Positions 42,604 to 51,437 of a stretch of 62,601 nt of DNA are shown one piece after another (the stretch's first letter is position 1; the number at the start of each line of letters is the position of its first letter). Below the pieces are notes generated by a model. That model was not told the DNA's origin, did not search any database, and worked only from the letters and a program-made list of their open reading frames with translations. The stretch is taken from assembly GCF_013044505.1 (NCBI RefSeq), contig NZ_JABERD010000033.1, forward strand, positions 1 through 62,601, in the 5' to 3' direction. The DNA is from Streptomyces sp. S3(2020). GTDB lineage: Bacteria > Actinomycetota > Actinomycetes > Streptomycetales > Streptomycetaceae. The position numbers were made by a program, and so were the translations under genes.

Positions 42604-43756
42604 TTACCCGCGGCGGGCGTTGGCGCGGCGTACCGGTACCCGCATCAGGTCCGCGCCCAGGAGCATGCGGCCGCCGTAACCGGATCTGCGTGCGCTGTCA
42701 CGAAGCAGCCGACGCCAGGTCGCGTCGGAGACGGCGGCCGGGTTTCCGGGACTGAGGTGGGTGGCCACCAGAGCCCCGGCATCGGACTCGGCCGCGATCC
42801 GGCCGAGTTCGGCGACGTCGGTGTGACTCGCCAGGATGTGGTCGATGAGGGCTTGCGGCAGGCCCAGACCGGCCAGCCCGGCGGGATACAGTGCTTCGTG
42901 GACCAGGACGTCCGAACTTCGGGCGAGCGTGATGAGGTTGGGGGTCGTGGTGGTGTCGCCGGAGAAGACGACGCTGCCGTGGTCGGTGTCGAAGCGGTAG
43001 GCGTAGGAGGGGAACACCGCGCCGTGCGGGACCAGGACGGCCGTGACCTTGACGTCGTCGTTCTCCATGACGGTGAAGGGCCGCATGGCGGGTGCGGTGT
43101 TCGTCGCGGAGGCGGCGACCGAGGCCGGCGGCAGCACGTCGTGGACGTCCAGCAGCGTGGCCGGGTCGATGCCGATGTGCTCGGTCATGAAGAACGTGGG
43201 CGCGGCGGCGTACGCCTGCCCGGCCAGCCTGGTCATCTCGACGGTGCCCGGCAGGGGACCGGGGGCGCCGGGCACGGTGGACGGGATACCGGCCGGACCC
43301 GGGCCGTACACGGACACCGGAGTGCGGAACCCCTGGTCTCCGGCTGCCCCGGCGGACAGCAGGGGGAAGGCGTAGTAGTCGACGATGTGGTCGGCGTGCA
43401 GGTGGGTGAGGAAGATCCCGGCCAGCGACGGCATGGAGAGGCCCGCACGCAGGTACTGGGTCACCGCTCCGCGACCGCAGTCGACGACATACGTCCTCCC
43501 GTTCACCACGAGCGCCGACGAGATGCCGTACCGGCCCGCCAGCGGCGGCGGACCGCTGTTGGTGCCGAGCAGGACGAGGGACAGAGCGGTGTCGGTGTCC
43601 GTGCCGGAGGCGGGCGCGGCCGTGGCGGGCGCAGCGGTCAGCAGCGGCGGCCGAGGCCGCCATCGCGCCCAGGAGGGTTCTGCGGGACGTGTGCGGAACC
43701 TCGCCCTGCGGCGAGTCGGTCTGTACGTCGTGGGCTGGTGGGTGGTTCTGGCACAT
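42604..43756 (-). pseudogene. Tat-exported metallo-beta-lactamase-fold hydrolase, frameshifted in the signal peptide
   Basis: The body (about 340 residues) is an MBL-fold hydrolase: LGTNSGPPPLAG, metal motif THLHADHIVDYY, and VVFSGDTTTTPN. The signal peptide lies in a different frame: ATG at 43756, with GAGGAG nine bases upstream, encodes MCQNHPPAHD and then the twin-arginine motif SRRTLLGAMAAS. A one-base frame change near 43640-43660 is needed to join them (continuing PLLTAAPATAAPAS). In the body frame the upstream codons make no sensible start. Either a recent frameshift or a sequencing error; without it the enzyme would be exported by Tat. Confidence 0.75.
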
Positions 43757-44002
43757 GGGGGCGGCTCCTCTGCGGTGCGCAGTGCGTGACGAGGCAGCCG
43801 GGCACGCGGCACGTCAGGACACGACCCGCTCGTCGTCCTGTCGCCGCGAACGTGCGACCGCGATCACTGGGCGGGATGCTGCCCGCCGTCGCGCATGAGG
43901 GGGAGGGCTCGGGCCGCAACCTAAGGTGGCGGGGCGGGTCCCCCTCGTCCATGTCCGGATTGCGGGGCCGGGGTTGCCCCTCCACGTGTCGGCAGGGCCA
44001 CT

Positions 44003-44103
44003 GCTACGAGCTCACGCCACGCGGGAATCGGCAGGCCCGGTGCTGCGAGCTCACGCCACGCGGGAATCGGGAGGCCCGCCGCTACGAGCCCACACCGCGC
44101 AGG
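44003..44103 (-). repeat. 39-bp tandem repeat spanning the end of the tetR gene
   Basis: Units begin at 44003, 44042 and 44081 (gctacgag / gctgcgag / gctacgag on the plus strand), with exactly 39 bp between them; the first two are nearly identical and the third is diverged. 39 bp equals 13 codons. In the tetR frame each unit carries the final codons and the stop (RGVGS-stop, RGVSS-stop, RGVSS-stop), so the gene end has been duplicated. It fills part of the 325-bp gap to the MBL gene, where I see nothing else. It is too short and lacks spacers of CRISPR form. Confidence 0.85.
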
Positions 44104-44696
44104 AAGATGCGGACCGCGCTGGCGATACCCTCCCGCACCTGGGCGTCGTCCGGCTTGTGCGGCGCGTTCGTCAGGAGCCGCATCTGGGCGTCGCCGAGCA
44201 TCGCCTGGTACAGCTGGGCCGCCGCGCGCACCGGGTCGGCGACCTCGATCTCGCCCGCGTCCTGGGCCTGCCGCAGATACCCGGCCAGCACGCCCTGGCC
44301 GGCCTCGGGACCGTGCTCGAAGAAGGCGCGGCCCACGCCCGGCATGCGTTCCGCCTCCGCCGTGACCAGCCGGTGCAGGGCGATGGCCTGCGGGGTGAGG
44401 ACCAGGGCGGCGAAATGGCCCCCCAGAGCGATGAGCGTCTCGCCGAGATCGTCGCCAGGGGGAGTGAAGGACCGCACCGGCTTCGACCACTCGTCACAGA
44501 GCGCCTCCACCGCGGCCTGGAACAGCTCGGCCTTGTCCGCGAAGTGCCGGTAGAGCGTCGCCTTGGAGCCGCCGACCGCGGCCAGCACCTCGTCCATGGA
44601 GACGCCGGAGTACCCCTTGGCGAGGAACAACTCGCCCGCCGCGCCGAGGATCTGCTTCCGGCGGTCCGCGCCCCTCATTCTCTGCACGGCCGACAT
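44082..44696 (-). CDS. TetR family transcriptional regulator
   Basis: 204 aa repressor. The N-terminal helix-turn-helix reads QILGAAGELFLAKGYSGVS, then VLAAVGGSKATLYRHFADKAELF; the C-terminal helical domain resembles AcrR-type ligand-binding regions. ATG at 44696 lies four bases after TATAC, with little or no 5' leader. It diverges from the first LigM-like gene, and a palindrome overlaps that gene's putative promoter, so it probably represses it (and perhaps itself). Confidence 0.9.
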   Translation of the reverse strand: MSAVQRMRGADRRKQILGAAGELFLAKGYSGVSMDEVLAAVGGSKATLYRHFADKAELFQAAVEALCDEWSKPVRSFTPPGDDLGETLIALGGHFAALVLTPQAIALHRLVTAEAERMPGVGRAFFEHGPEAGQGVLAGYLRQAQDAGEIEVADPVRAAAQLYQAMLGDAQMRLLTNAPHKPDDAQVREGIASAVRIFLRGVGS

Positions 44697-44740
44697 CGTA
44701 TAGGCGCTCTTCTGGGCGCTCTTTCGACCGTCCGGAGTGC

Positions 44741-44768
44741 TTGACAGTACTGAACCGTACAGTACACA
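44741..44768 (+). promoter_or_regulatory. Promoter with overlapping TetR-type operator
   Basis: TTGACA (44741-44746) and TACACA (44763-44768), spaced 16 bp, form a plausible -35/-10 pair for the rightward demethylase gene. Between them GTACTG (44747-44752) and CAGTAC (44760-44765) make a perfect inverted repeat with a 7-bp spacer. A repressor bound here would block polymerase. The divergent TetR is the obvious candidate. Confidence 0.65.
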
Positions 44769-44913
44769 GTCGGTGCGTCGGGGCGAGCTCGTACCGGTAT
44801 CCGCGTGATGGTGCCGGGCCGTGGCCCGCCGCCCTGCCCTTTCGCCGATTCGGCATCCTTCCCACCCGCTGTCGCGGCACCCGCAGCCGCATCCGTACGA
44901 CATGGAGGAAGCA

Positions 44914-46263
44914 ATGGCACATCTCGAGGACCAGATACGCGAGGCCGGCGGCCCGCTGGCGCTGCTGCGCGGCGGTCGTTCGGGGGCGTATCCCTTCCCG
45001 ATCCGGGCCGAGTTCACCAATTGGCGTGACGAGCAGGAGAGTTGGCGGACGACGGCCGCGCTGATGGACCTCTCCCATCACATGACCGACCTCACGGTGG
45101 AGGGCCCGGACTGCTATCGCCTGCTGTCCGAACTCGGTGCGAACAGCTTCGAGGGCTTCGGTCCGATGCAGGCCAAGCAGTTCATCGCGGTCAACCATGA
45201 CGGCCACATGATCGGCGACTGCATCCTCTTCTGCCTCGCCGACGGCCTGGTCCGGATCGTCGGACGCCCGCCGGCCCTCAACTGGGTCCAGTTCCACGCC
45301 GAGACCGGCGGCTACGACGTCACCGTGCGCCGCGACGAGCGCACCGCACAGAACCCGAACGGCCGCGAGTTCTACCGCCTCCAGCTGCAAGGCCCGTACG
45401 CCGCCCGCATCTTCGAGCAGGTCAACGGCGGGCCCATGCCGGACATCCCGTTCTTCCACATGGGCCGTTTCCATGTCGGCAAGTACGAGGTCACCGCCCT
45501 CAACCACCGTATGTCCGGCTTCCCCGGCCTGGAGTTCTTCGGCCCCTACGCCGACCTCGACGGCGTCCGCGACACCCTCCTGGAGGCGGGAGAGCCGTAC
45601 GGGATCCGTCAGATCGGCGGGCGTGCCTACGCCTCGGTGGCCACGGAGTCCGGCTGGATCGCCTCCACCGTGCCCGCGGTCTACTCGGGCGAGCACATGA
45701 AGCCGTACCGCGAGTGGCTGGGCGCCCGCTCCTTCGAGGCGAACCTCTCGACGGGCGGCAGCTTCGTCCCCGACCGGGTCGACGACTACTACGTCACGCC
45801 CTACGACCTCGGTTACGGCCACATCCTCAAGTTCGACCACGACTTCATCGGCCGCGAGTCCCTGGAACGCATGCGGGGCCGCAAGCACCGCAAGAAGGCG
45901 TGGCTCTCCTGGCACCGCGACGATGTCGCCCGTGTCTACGCGAGCATGTACGAGCAGGGCGAGCGGCGCTTCAAGTACATAGAGACCCCGGCCGCGTTCT
46001 ACTCCGCCTCCCAGTTCGACCGCGTCCAGAGCGTCGACGGCCGGCTCATCGGGCTGTCCACGCTGTGCAGTTACTCGTCCAACGTCCGCGGCTGGATCTC
46101 CGTCTGCATGATCGACGCCGACGAGCTGGGCTACGGCCGGGAGGTCGACCTGGTCTGGGGTGAACCGGACGGCGGTTCCGCCAACCCGACCGTCGAGCGG
46201 CACGCGCAGACCACCATCCGTGCCACCATCTCCCGCCGTCCCTTCGCGAGCGACAAGCGCTGA
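44914..46263 (+). CDS. LigM-like tetrahydrofolate-dependent O-demethylase (paralogue 1)
   Basis: 449 aa GcvT-fold enzyme, very like LigM (vanillate/3-O-methylgallate O-demethylase) of Sphingobium. Shared features include FPIRAEFTNWRDEQ near the N-terminus, DLSHHMTDL, ESGWIASTVPAVYSG, DDYYVTPYDLGYG and DFIGRESL. LigM moves a methyl group from an aromatic methoxy group to tetrahydrofolate, giving 5-methyl-THF. ATG at 44914 with GGAGGAA upstream. The neighbours metF, folD, purU and folP fit this role. The substrate may be vanillate, syringate or another methoxylated aromatic; sequence alone cannot decide. Confidence 0.87.
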   Translation: MAHLEDQIREAGGPLALLRGGRSGAYPFPIRAEFTNWRDEQESWRTTAALMDLSHHMTDLTVEGPDCYRLLSELGANSFEGFGPMQAKQFIAVNHDGHMIGDCILFCLADGLVRIVGRPPALNWVQFHAETGGYDVTVRRDERTAQNPNGREFYRLQLQGPYAARIFEQVNGGPMPDIPFFHMGRFHVGKYEVTALNHRMSGFPGLEFFGPYADLDGVRDTLLEAGEPYGIRQIGGRAYASVATESGWIASTVPAVYSGEHMKPYREWLGARSFEANLSTGGSFVPDRVDDYYVTPYDLGYGHILKFDHDFIGRESLERMRGRKHRKKAWLSWHRDDVARVYASMYEQGERRFKYIETPAAFYSASQFDRVQSVDGRLIGLSTLCSYSSNVRGWISVCMIDADELGYGREVDLVWGEPDGGSANPTVERHAQTTIRATISRRPFASDKR

Positions 46264-46354
46264 CAGCTCGGCCTCCGCAGTGCCGGGTGGCGCCACCCCG
46301 TTCGGCGCGCAACATCAGCTTTCGCGCGGTGAACGGGAAGTCGCCACCTCGTCA

Positions 46355-46368
46355 CTAGAACGATTAAG
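46355..46368. promoter_or_regulatory. LacI-type operator, folP upstream site 1
   Basis: CTAGAACGATTAAG matches 12 of 14 positions of the local consensus CTARATCGATYTAG with a central CG. It lies 80-93 bp before the folP start, 35 bp (centre to centre) from the second site. Confidence 0.65.
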
Positions 46369-46389
46369 TACTCGTCTGTAACATCACGG

Positions 46390-46403
46390 CCTAATCGATT
46401 TAG
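46390..46403. promoter_or_regulatory. LacI-type operator, folP upstream site 2
   Basis: CCTAATCGATTTAG has the perfect core AATCGATT and 12 of 14 consensus positions. It lies 45-58 bp before the folP start. Confidence 0.7.
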
Positions 46404-46447
46404 CAATCCTTCCCGCGACGGCGCGGGACCGAGGAGGTCTGCCGCCA

Positions 46448-47347
46448 ATGTCCACCACGCACACCCGCTCCCTCGTCGGCGGTGCCGCATCGTCGTCGGA
46501 GGTGGACGGGCTGCCCGGCCCGGGCCGCTGCCTGGTCATGGGGATCCTCAACGTCACCCCCGACTCCTTCTCCGACGGTGGCCTGTACGCGGACAGCCGG
46601 CGTGCGGTCGACCGGGGCCTCGAACTCGCCGCGCAGGGCGCCGACCTCGTGGACGTGGGCGGCGAGTCCACCCGGCCGGGCGCGCGCCCCGTGGCCCTGG
46701 AGGAGGAGCTGGCCCGGACCGTCCCGGTGGTGCGGGAACTCGCCCGGGCCGGGGTCTCCACGAGCATCGACACCATGCACGCGCCCGTCGCCCGGGCCGC
46801 CGTCGAGGCGGGTGCGCGCATGGTGAACGACGTCAGCGGCGGACTGGCCGATCCGGCCATGGCCCGGGCCGTCGCCGCCACCGGCGTCCCGTACGTGGCC
46901 ACGCACTGGCGTGCGCCCAGTCGCGTGATGGACCGGCACGCGGACTACGAGGACGTCGTCGCCGAGGTGGCGGCCGAACTCACGCGCCGGATCTGCCAGT
47001 TGCTGGACCAGGGGGTCGACCCCGCCCGGCTCGTCTTCGATCCAGGGCTCGGCTTCGCCAAGCGGCCGGAGCACGACTGGACGCTGCTGGCGGGCCTGGG
47101 TGTGCTGCGGCAGCTGGGGTTCCCGCTGCTCGTCGGCGCCTCCAGGAAACGCTTCATCGGCGCGGCCCTCGCCGAGGGCGGCGCCGGGGAGGTCCCGCCC
47201 GGGGGCAGGGACGCGGCGACGGCCGCGGTATCGGCCCTCGCGGCACTGAACGGCGCGTTCTGTGTGCGCGTGCACGACGTCCGGGCCGGCCTCGACGCCG
47301 TGTGCATGGCATCCGCGTACCTCACCCATCTCGATGGCCATCACTAG
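46448..47347 (+). CDS. folP: Dihydropteroate synthase
   Basis: 299 aa enzyme joining p-aminobenzoate to dihydropterin pyrophosphate in folate synthesis. All signature stretches are present: GILNVTPDSFSDGG, GGESTRPGA, IDTMHAPV, MVNDVSGG, FDPGLGFAK, GASRKRFIG and RVHDVRA. The usual MHMRG position reads ATHWRAP. ATG at 46448. It is preceded by two LacI-type operators and its stop codon lies inside a third. Streptomyces normally has a housekeeping folP elsewhere, so this is probably a second, pathway-dedicated copy that raises folate supply. Confidence 0.92.
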   Translation: MSTTHTRSLVGGAASSSEVDGLPGPGRCLVMGILNVTPDSFSDGGLYADSRRAVDRGLELAAQGADLVDVGGESTRPGARPVALEEELARTVPVVRELARAGVSTSIDTMHAPVARAAVEAGARMVNDVSGGLADPAMARAVAATGVPYVATHWRAPSRVMDRHADYEDVVAEVAAELTRRICQLLDQGVDPARLVFDPGLGFAKRPEHDWTLLAGLGVLRQLGFPLLVGASRKRFIGAALAEGGAGEVPPGGRDAATAAVSALAALNGAFCVRVHDVRAGLDAVCMASAYLTHLDGHH

Positions 47348-47357
47348 ATCGATTTAG
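47344..47357. promoter_or_regulatory. LacI-type operator before the second ligM-like gene
   Basis: CTAGATCGATTTAG fits the consensus at all 14 positions. It overlaps the stop codon of folP (47345-47347) and lies 41-54 bp before the next gene, so the demethylase-metF-purU-folD-pabB run could have its own controlled promoter. Confidence 0.8.
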
Positions 47358-47397
47358 CACCCCTGAACAGAACAGACAGCAACCAGAAGGAGCCGCT

Positions 47398-48741
47398 ATG
47401 ACAACCCCCTCCCTCCAGGACGGCATCGACAAGGCCGGCTCGCCGATCGACCTGCTCTGGCAGCCGAACGCCGAGCCGTGGACGCCGGAAGTCGTCGCGC
47501 CCGAGTACACCGGCTGGCGCCAGGAACAGGCCGCCTGGCACGAGGGCGTGGCCCTCCTGAACCTCTCGCACCACATGTACGACCTGTGGATCGAAGGCCC
47601 CGACGCCACCCGGCTGCTGGCCGACCACGGCGTCAACAACTTCGAGAAGTTCGCGATCGGACAGGCCAAGCAGTACGTGCCGGTCACCCGCCACGGCCAC
47701 ATCGTCACCGACGGCATCCTGCTGCGGCAGGCCGAGAACAAGTACCTGCTCAGCGGGATCCCGGCCGCGCAGCACTGGGTGCAGTACCACGCGGAGAAGG
47801 GCGGCTACGACGTCGGCTTCGTCACCGACGCGTCCTCCGCCTTCCGCCCGGGCGGCGGCGACCCGAAACTCTTCCGGTACCAGATCCAGGGCCCGCTGGC
47901 CGCGGAACTGGTGCAGCGGGCCTTCGGCGCGCCGCTCCCGGAGACCAAGTTCTTCCACTCCACCCCGGTCACCCTCGACGGGCGAGCCTTCTACGCGCTG
48001 CGGCACGGCATGGCCGGCCAGGCGGGCTTCGAGTTCATCGGCCCCTGGGAGCACGCCGCATACGTGCACGAGGCGTTCCTGAAGGCGGGCGAGCCGCTCG
48101 GCCTCGTCCAGGTCGGAGCCCTCGCCTACACCACACCGAGCGTCGAGAGCGGCTGGATCCCCTCCCCGGTACCCGGCATCTACACCGACCCCGACCTGCT
48201 GGAATACCGGGAGTACCTGCCTCTGTTCGGTATCGAGGGCAAGCGCCCGCTGAACGGCAGCCACTTCTCGGAGGACATCGAGGACTACTACGTCTCCCCG
48301 TACGAGCTCGGATACGGGCGGCTGATCCACTTCGGCCACGACTTCGTGGGCCGCGACGCCCTGCTGAAGGCCAAGGAAGGGCCACTGCGCACCAAGGTCA
48401 CCCTCCTCCTCGACGCCGACGACGTGCGCACCGTCATCGGACAGGGCGAGGACCCCGGATTCGTCCTGTCCTACGCCCGGCACCGGGTGGAGAACACCTC
48501 CGGCACGGTCGGTACGACCATGCAGAGCGCGTCCATCGACCCGGTCGGCACGGTCCTCGCCCAGGCTCTGGTCGACTCCGAGCGGGCCGCGACGGGCACC
48601 GAGGTGACGGTCGTCTGGGGCGAGCACCCCGGCTCCGGCACGGACCCGGACGCCGACCTCGGCTTCCCCCGTATCCGCGCCACCGTCCATCCGGCCCCCT
48701 TCAACGAGCACGCCCGCACCCTCTACCGCCGCAACCGCTGA
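47398..48741 (+). CDS. LigM-like tetrahydrofolate-dependent O-demethylase (paralogue 2)
   Basis: 447 aa GcvT-fold enzyme with the same hallmarks as paralogue 1: VVAPEYTGWRQEQ, NLSHHMYDLW, QAKQYVPVTRHGHIV, ESGWIPSPVPGIYT and DYYVSPYELGYGR. The substrate-side N-terminus differs (NAEPWTPEV in place of GAYPFPIR), suggesting another methoxyaromatic substrate. ATG at 47398 with AGAAGGAG upstream. It is the first gene of a tightly packed set followed by metF (30-bp gap), purU, folD and pabB. Confidence 0.87.
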   Translation: MTTPSLQDGIDKAGSPIDLLWQPNAEPWTPEVVAPEYTGWRQEQAAWHEGVALLNLSHHMYDLWIEGPDATRLLADHGVNNFEKFAIGQAKQYVPVTRHGHIVTDGILLRQAENKYLLSGIPAAQHWVQYHAEKGGYDVGFVTDASSAFRPGGGDPKLFRYQIQGPLAAELVQRAFGAPLPETKFFHSTPVTLDGRAFYALRHGMAGQAGFEFIGPWEHAAYVHEAFLKAGEPLGLVQVGALAYTTPSVESGWIPSPVPGIYTDPDLLEYREYLPLFGIEGKRPLNGSHFSEDIEDYYVSPYELGYGRLIHFGHDFVGRDALLKAKEGPLRTKVTLLLDADDVRTVIGQGEDPGFVLSYARHRVENTSGTVGTTMQSASIDPVGTVLAQALVDSERAATGTEVTVVWGEHPGSGTDPDADLGFPRIRATVHPAPFNEHARTLYRRNR

Positions 48742-48771
48742 CGCCGTACCCGGAAAGTGAGACGCACGACG

Positions 48772-49644
48772 ATGAACCCCACGAGTACGGCACGCACAGC
48801 GGTCGGTACCTCGCTCCTGGAGGACTACTCCCTGGAGATGACCGGCAAGGACGTCCCCAAGCTGGTGGCGGCCCGCGACAGCATTCCCCAGGGCACCCGG
48901 ATCAACATCACCTTCCTCGGCAACGAGGACCTGCCCATGCGGCTGGAGGCGGCTCGCGCGGTGAAACGGCTGGGGTTCGTGCCGGTGCCGCACATATCCG
49001 CCCGCCGACTCGGGTCGCGCGACGACTTCGAGCGGTTCCTGGCGGGACTGCGGGCCGACGGCACCTCCGACAACGTCTTCCTGGTCGGCGGCGACCCGGC
49101 CCACCCCGAGGGTCCCTACGAGGACGCGCTGTCCCTGATCCGGACGGGCCTTCTGCGGGAGTACGGCGTACGCGAGGTCGGTATCACCGGCTACCCGGAG
49201 GGCCACCCCGAGATCGGCGCCGAAGCGCTGTGGGCGGCGCTGGAGGACAAGCACTCCGCGCTCGCCGGTCAGCCCCTGGAGGCCGGGGTCATCACCCAGT
49301 TCGGGTTCGACGTCGAACCGGTGCTGGCGTGGGTGGAGAAGGTGCGGGCGCGCGGTATCGGGCTGCCGGTCAGGATCGGGGTGCCCGGCCCGGCCGGAGT
49401 GCGCCGGCTGATGTCGTACGCGGCCCGCTTCGGGGTCGGCACCAGCGCCTCCGTGGTCAAGAAGTACGGCTTCTCGCTGACCAACCTCATGGGCACCGCG
49501 GGCCCGGACCGTTTTCTGCGCGACCTCGCCGCGGCCCACGACCCTGCCCGGCACGGCGAGTTGAAGATCCACTTCTATACGTTCGGCGGGCTCGGGGCCA
49601 CCTCCGACTGGGCCGCCCGCTTCCGGAAGGACACCCTGGCATGA
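48772..49644 (+). CDS. metF: Methylenetetrahydrofolate reductase family protein
   Basis: 290 aa flavoprotein of TIM-barrel fold, interconverting 5-methyl-THF and 5,10-methylene-THF. Visible features are INITFLGNEDL, NVFLVGGDPAHPEGPY, GVREVGITGYPEGHPEI and ITQFGFDVEPVLAW. In a demethylation pathway it would run in the oxidative direction on 5-methyl-THF from the LigM-like enzymes. I chose ATG 48772; a GTG at 48757 would add five residues. The stop overlaps the purU start (ATGA). Confidence 0.88.
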   Translation: MNPTSTARTAVGTSLLEDYSLEMTGKDVPKLVAARDSIPQGTRINITFLGNEDLPMRLEAARAVKRLGFVPVPHISARRLGSRDDFERFLAGLRADGTSDNVFLVGGDPAHPEGPYEDALSLIRTGLLREYGVREVGITGYPEGHPEIGAEALWAALEDKHSALAGQPLEAGVITQFGFDVEPVLAWVEKVRARGIGLPVRIGVPGPAGVRRLMSYAARFGVGTSASVVKKYGFSLTNLMGTAGPDRFLRDLAAAHDPARHGELKIHFYTFGGLGATSDWAARFRKDTLA

Positions 49645-50546
49645 CCCTCACCCAGGACGCCCCGGCACGCACCGCGACCGGAAAGAGGACCGCGCAGCAG
49701 GCCTCGCTCATCGTGCAGGGCGCCGACGCCACCGGCATCGTCGCCGCCGTGACGTCGGTCCTGAGCGGCCACGGCGCGAACATCGTCTCCCTCGACCAGT
49801 ACTCCGACGACCCGCAGGGCGGCGCCTTCTTCCAGCGCACCGTGTTCGGGCTCGACGGCCTCCAGGCCGCGCTGCCCGCCCTGCGGGCCGACCTGGACAA
49901 GGAGTTGGCGGACGGCTTCGGGCTGAGCTACACCCTGCGCGACCTGTCGACGCCCAAGCGGGTGGCGGTCTTCGCCTCGAAGTCCGACCACTGCCTCCTG
50001 GACCTGCTGTGGCGCCATCGGCAGGGCCAACTGCCCGTCACCGTCTCGATGGTGATCTCCAACCATCCCGATGTGGCCGAGGAGGTACGGGGCTTCGGCA
50101 TCCCGTTCTTCCACGTCCCGTGCCAGGGGCCGGACAAGTCGGCGGCCGAGGCCGAACATCTGCGGCTGCTGAAGGGCAACGTCGACTTCATCGTCCTGGC
50201 CCGCTACATGCAGATCATCTCCGGAGACTTCATCGCGCAGGTCGGTGTCCCGATCATCAACATCCACCACTCCTTCCTGCCCGCCTTCATCGGCGCCGGC
50301 CCCTACGCCAAGGCCAAGGGCCGGGGCGTGAAGCTGGTGGGCGCCACCGCCCACTACGTCACCGAGGACCTCGACGAGGGGCCGATCATCGAGCAGGACG
50401 TCGTCCGCGTCACCCACGCCCACACGGCGGCCGACCTCGCCCGCCGCGGGGCCGACGTGGAACGCGCGGTGCTCTCCCGCGCGGTGCTGTGGCATGCCGA
50501 GGACCGGGTCATCCGCGACGGCAACCACACCATCGTCTTCGCCTGA
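49641..50546 (+). CDS. purU: Formyltetrahydrofolate deformylase
   Basis: 301 aa enzyme hydrolysing 10-formyl-THF to formate and THF. The N-terminal ACT-like domain (about 20-100) reads QGADATGIVAAVTSVLSGHG; the C-terminal formyl-transferase fold (105-300) has VSMVISNHPD, NIHHSFLPAFIG (catalytic His) and TEDLDEGPIIEQD (catalytic Asp). ATG at 49641. It would release the methyl-derived carbon as formate and regenerate THF. Confidence 0.94.
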   Translation: MTLTQDAPARTATGKRTAQQASLIVQGADATGIVAAVTSVLSGHGANIVSLDQYSDDPQGGAFFQRTVFGLDGLQAALPALRADLDKELADGFGLSYTLRDLSTPKRVAVFASKSDHCLLDLLWRHRQGQLPVTVSMVISNHPDVAEEVRGFGIPFFHVPCQGPDKSAAEAEHLRLLKGNVDFIVLARYMQIISGDFIAQVGVPIINIHHSFLPAFIGAGPYAKAKGRGVKLVGATAHYVTEDLDEGPIIEQDVVRVTHAHTAADLARRGADVERAVLSRAVLWHAEDRVIRDGNHTIVFA

Positions 50547-50566
50547 CAGGGGAGCGGTTCGCCACC

Positions 50567-51427
50567 ATGACCACCACCATCGACGGCACCGGAATCGCCC
50601 GGCGGATCCGTGCCCAGGTAGCCGAGGAGGTCTCCGCCGCGGGCGCGGGGACCGTCCCCGGCCTCGCGACCGTCCTCGTCGGCGACGATCCGGCCAGCGC
50701 GGTGTACGTCGCCGCCAAACGCCGTGCCGTCAGGGAGGCCGGCATGCGCGACTTCCACCGCCATCTGCCCTCCCACGCCACCCGGGACGACGTGGCCGCC
50801 GTGATCGACGAACTGGCCGCCGACCCGCGGGTCTCCGGCGTCCTGCTCCAACTCCCGCTGCCCGGACACCTGGACGCGGCCACGCTGATCGACCGCATCC
50901 CCGTCACCAAGGACGTCGACGGCCTCACCACCGCCAGCCTCGGCCGGCTGGCCCGCGGCGAGCGAGGGCTGCGTCCCTGCACGCCGAGCGGCGTCGTCGA
51001 ACTGCTCGACGCCGAGGGCATCGCCCTCAAGGGCGCCCACGTCGCCGTGGTCGGCTGGGGCGAGCTCGTCGGCAAGCCCCTCACCCAGCTTCTGCTGCGG
51101 AGGGGAGCGACCGTGTCCGTCGCGCACGAACACACCGCCGAGCTCGCGGCGGTGACCCGGCCCGCCGACATCGTCGTGGTCGCGACCGGCGTCCGCGGAC
51201 TGGTGGGCCCGGAACACGTGCGTCCCGGCGCGGTCGTCATCGACGTCGGGATCCACCGCACCGGCTCGGGGCTGACCGGCGACGTCCGCTCGGCCGAACT
51301 CGACGGCATCGCCGACCGCATCACCCCCGTGCCGGGCGGGGTGGGTCCCATGACGATCGCCATGCTCCTCGTGAACACGCTGCGTGCCGCCCAGTGGGCT
51401 GCCGAGCGCCGGACCGTCGCGGTGTAG
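50567..51427 (+). CDS. folD: Methylenetetrahydrofolate dehydrogenase/cyclohydrolase
   Basis: 286 aa bifunctional enzyme turning 5,10-methylene-THF into 10-formyl-THF. The catalytic Lys is in YVAAKRRA, with VLLQLPLPGHL, KDVDGLT, RPCTPSGVVELL and TPVPGGVGPMT. The Rossmann motif is unusual: VVGWGELVGKP where most FolD proteins have VVGRSxIVGxP, and DVGIHR where most have DVGINR. This may alter cofactor preference. ATG at 50567 with GGGGAG twelve bases upstream. It completes the oxidation route between metF and purU. Confidence 0.93.
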   Translation: MTTTIDGTGIARRIRAQVAEEVSAAGAGTVPGLATVLVGDDPASAVYVAAKRRAVREAGMRDFHRHLPSHATRDDVAAVIDELAADPRVSGVLLQLPLPGHLDAATLIDRIPVTKDVDGLTTASLGRLARGERGLRPCTPSGVVELLDAEGIALKGAHVAVVGWGELVGKPLTQLLLRRGATVSVAHEHTAELAAVTRPADIVVVATGVRGLVGPEHVRPGAVVIDVGIHRTGSGLTGDVRSAELDGIADRITPVPGGVGPMTIAMLLVNTLRAAQWAAERRTVAV

Positions 51428-51437
51428 GAGGCTCGGC

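Noticed and set aside
44003..44103. CRISPR array
   Set aside because: The 39-bp units follow one another without spacers; it is a simple tandem duplication.
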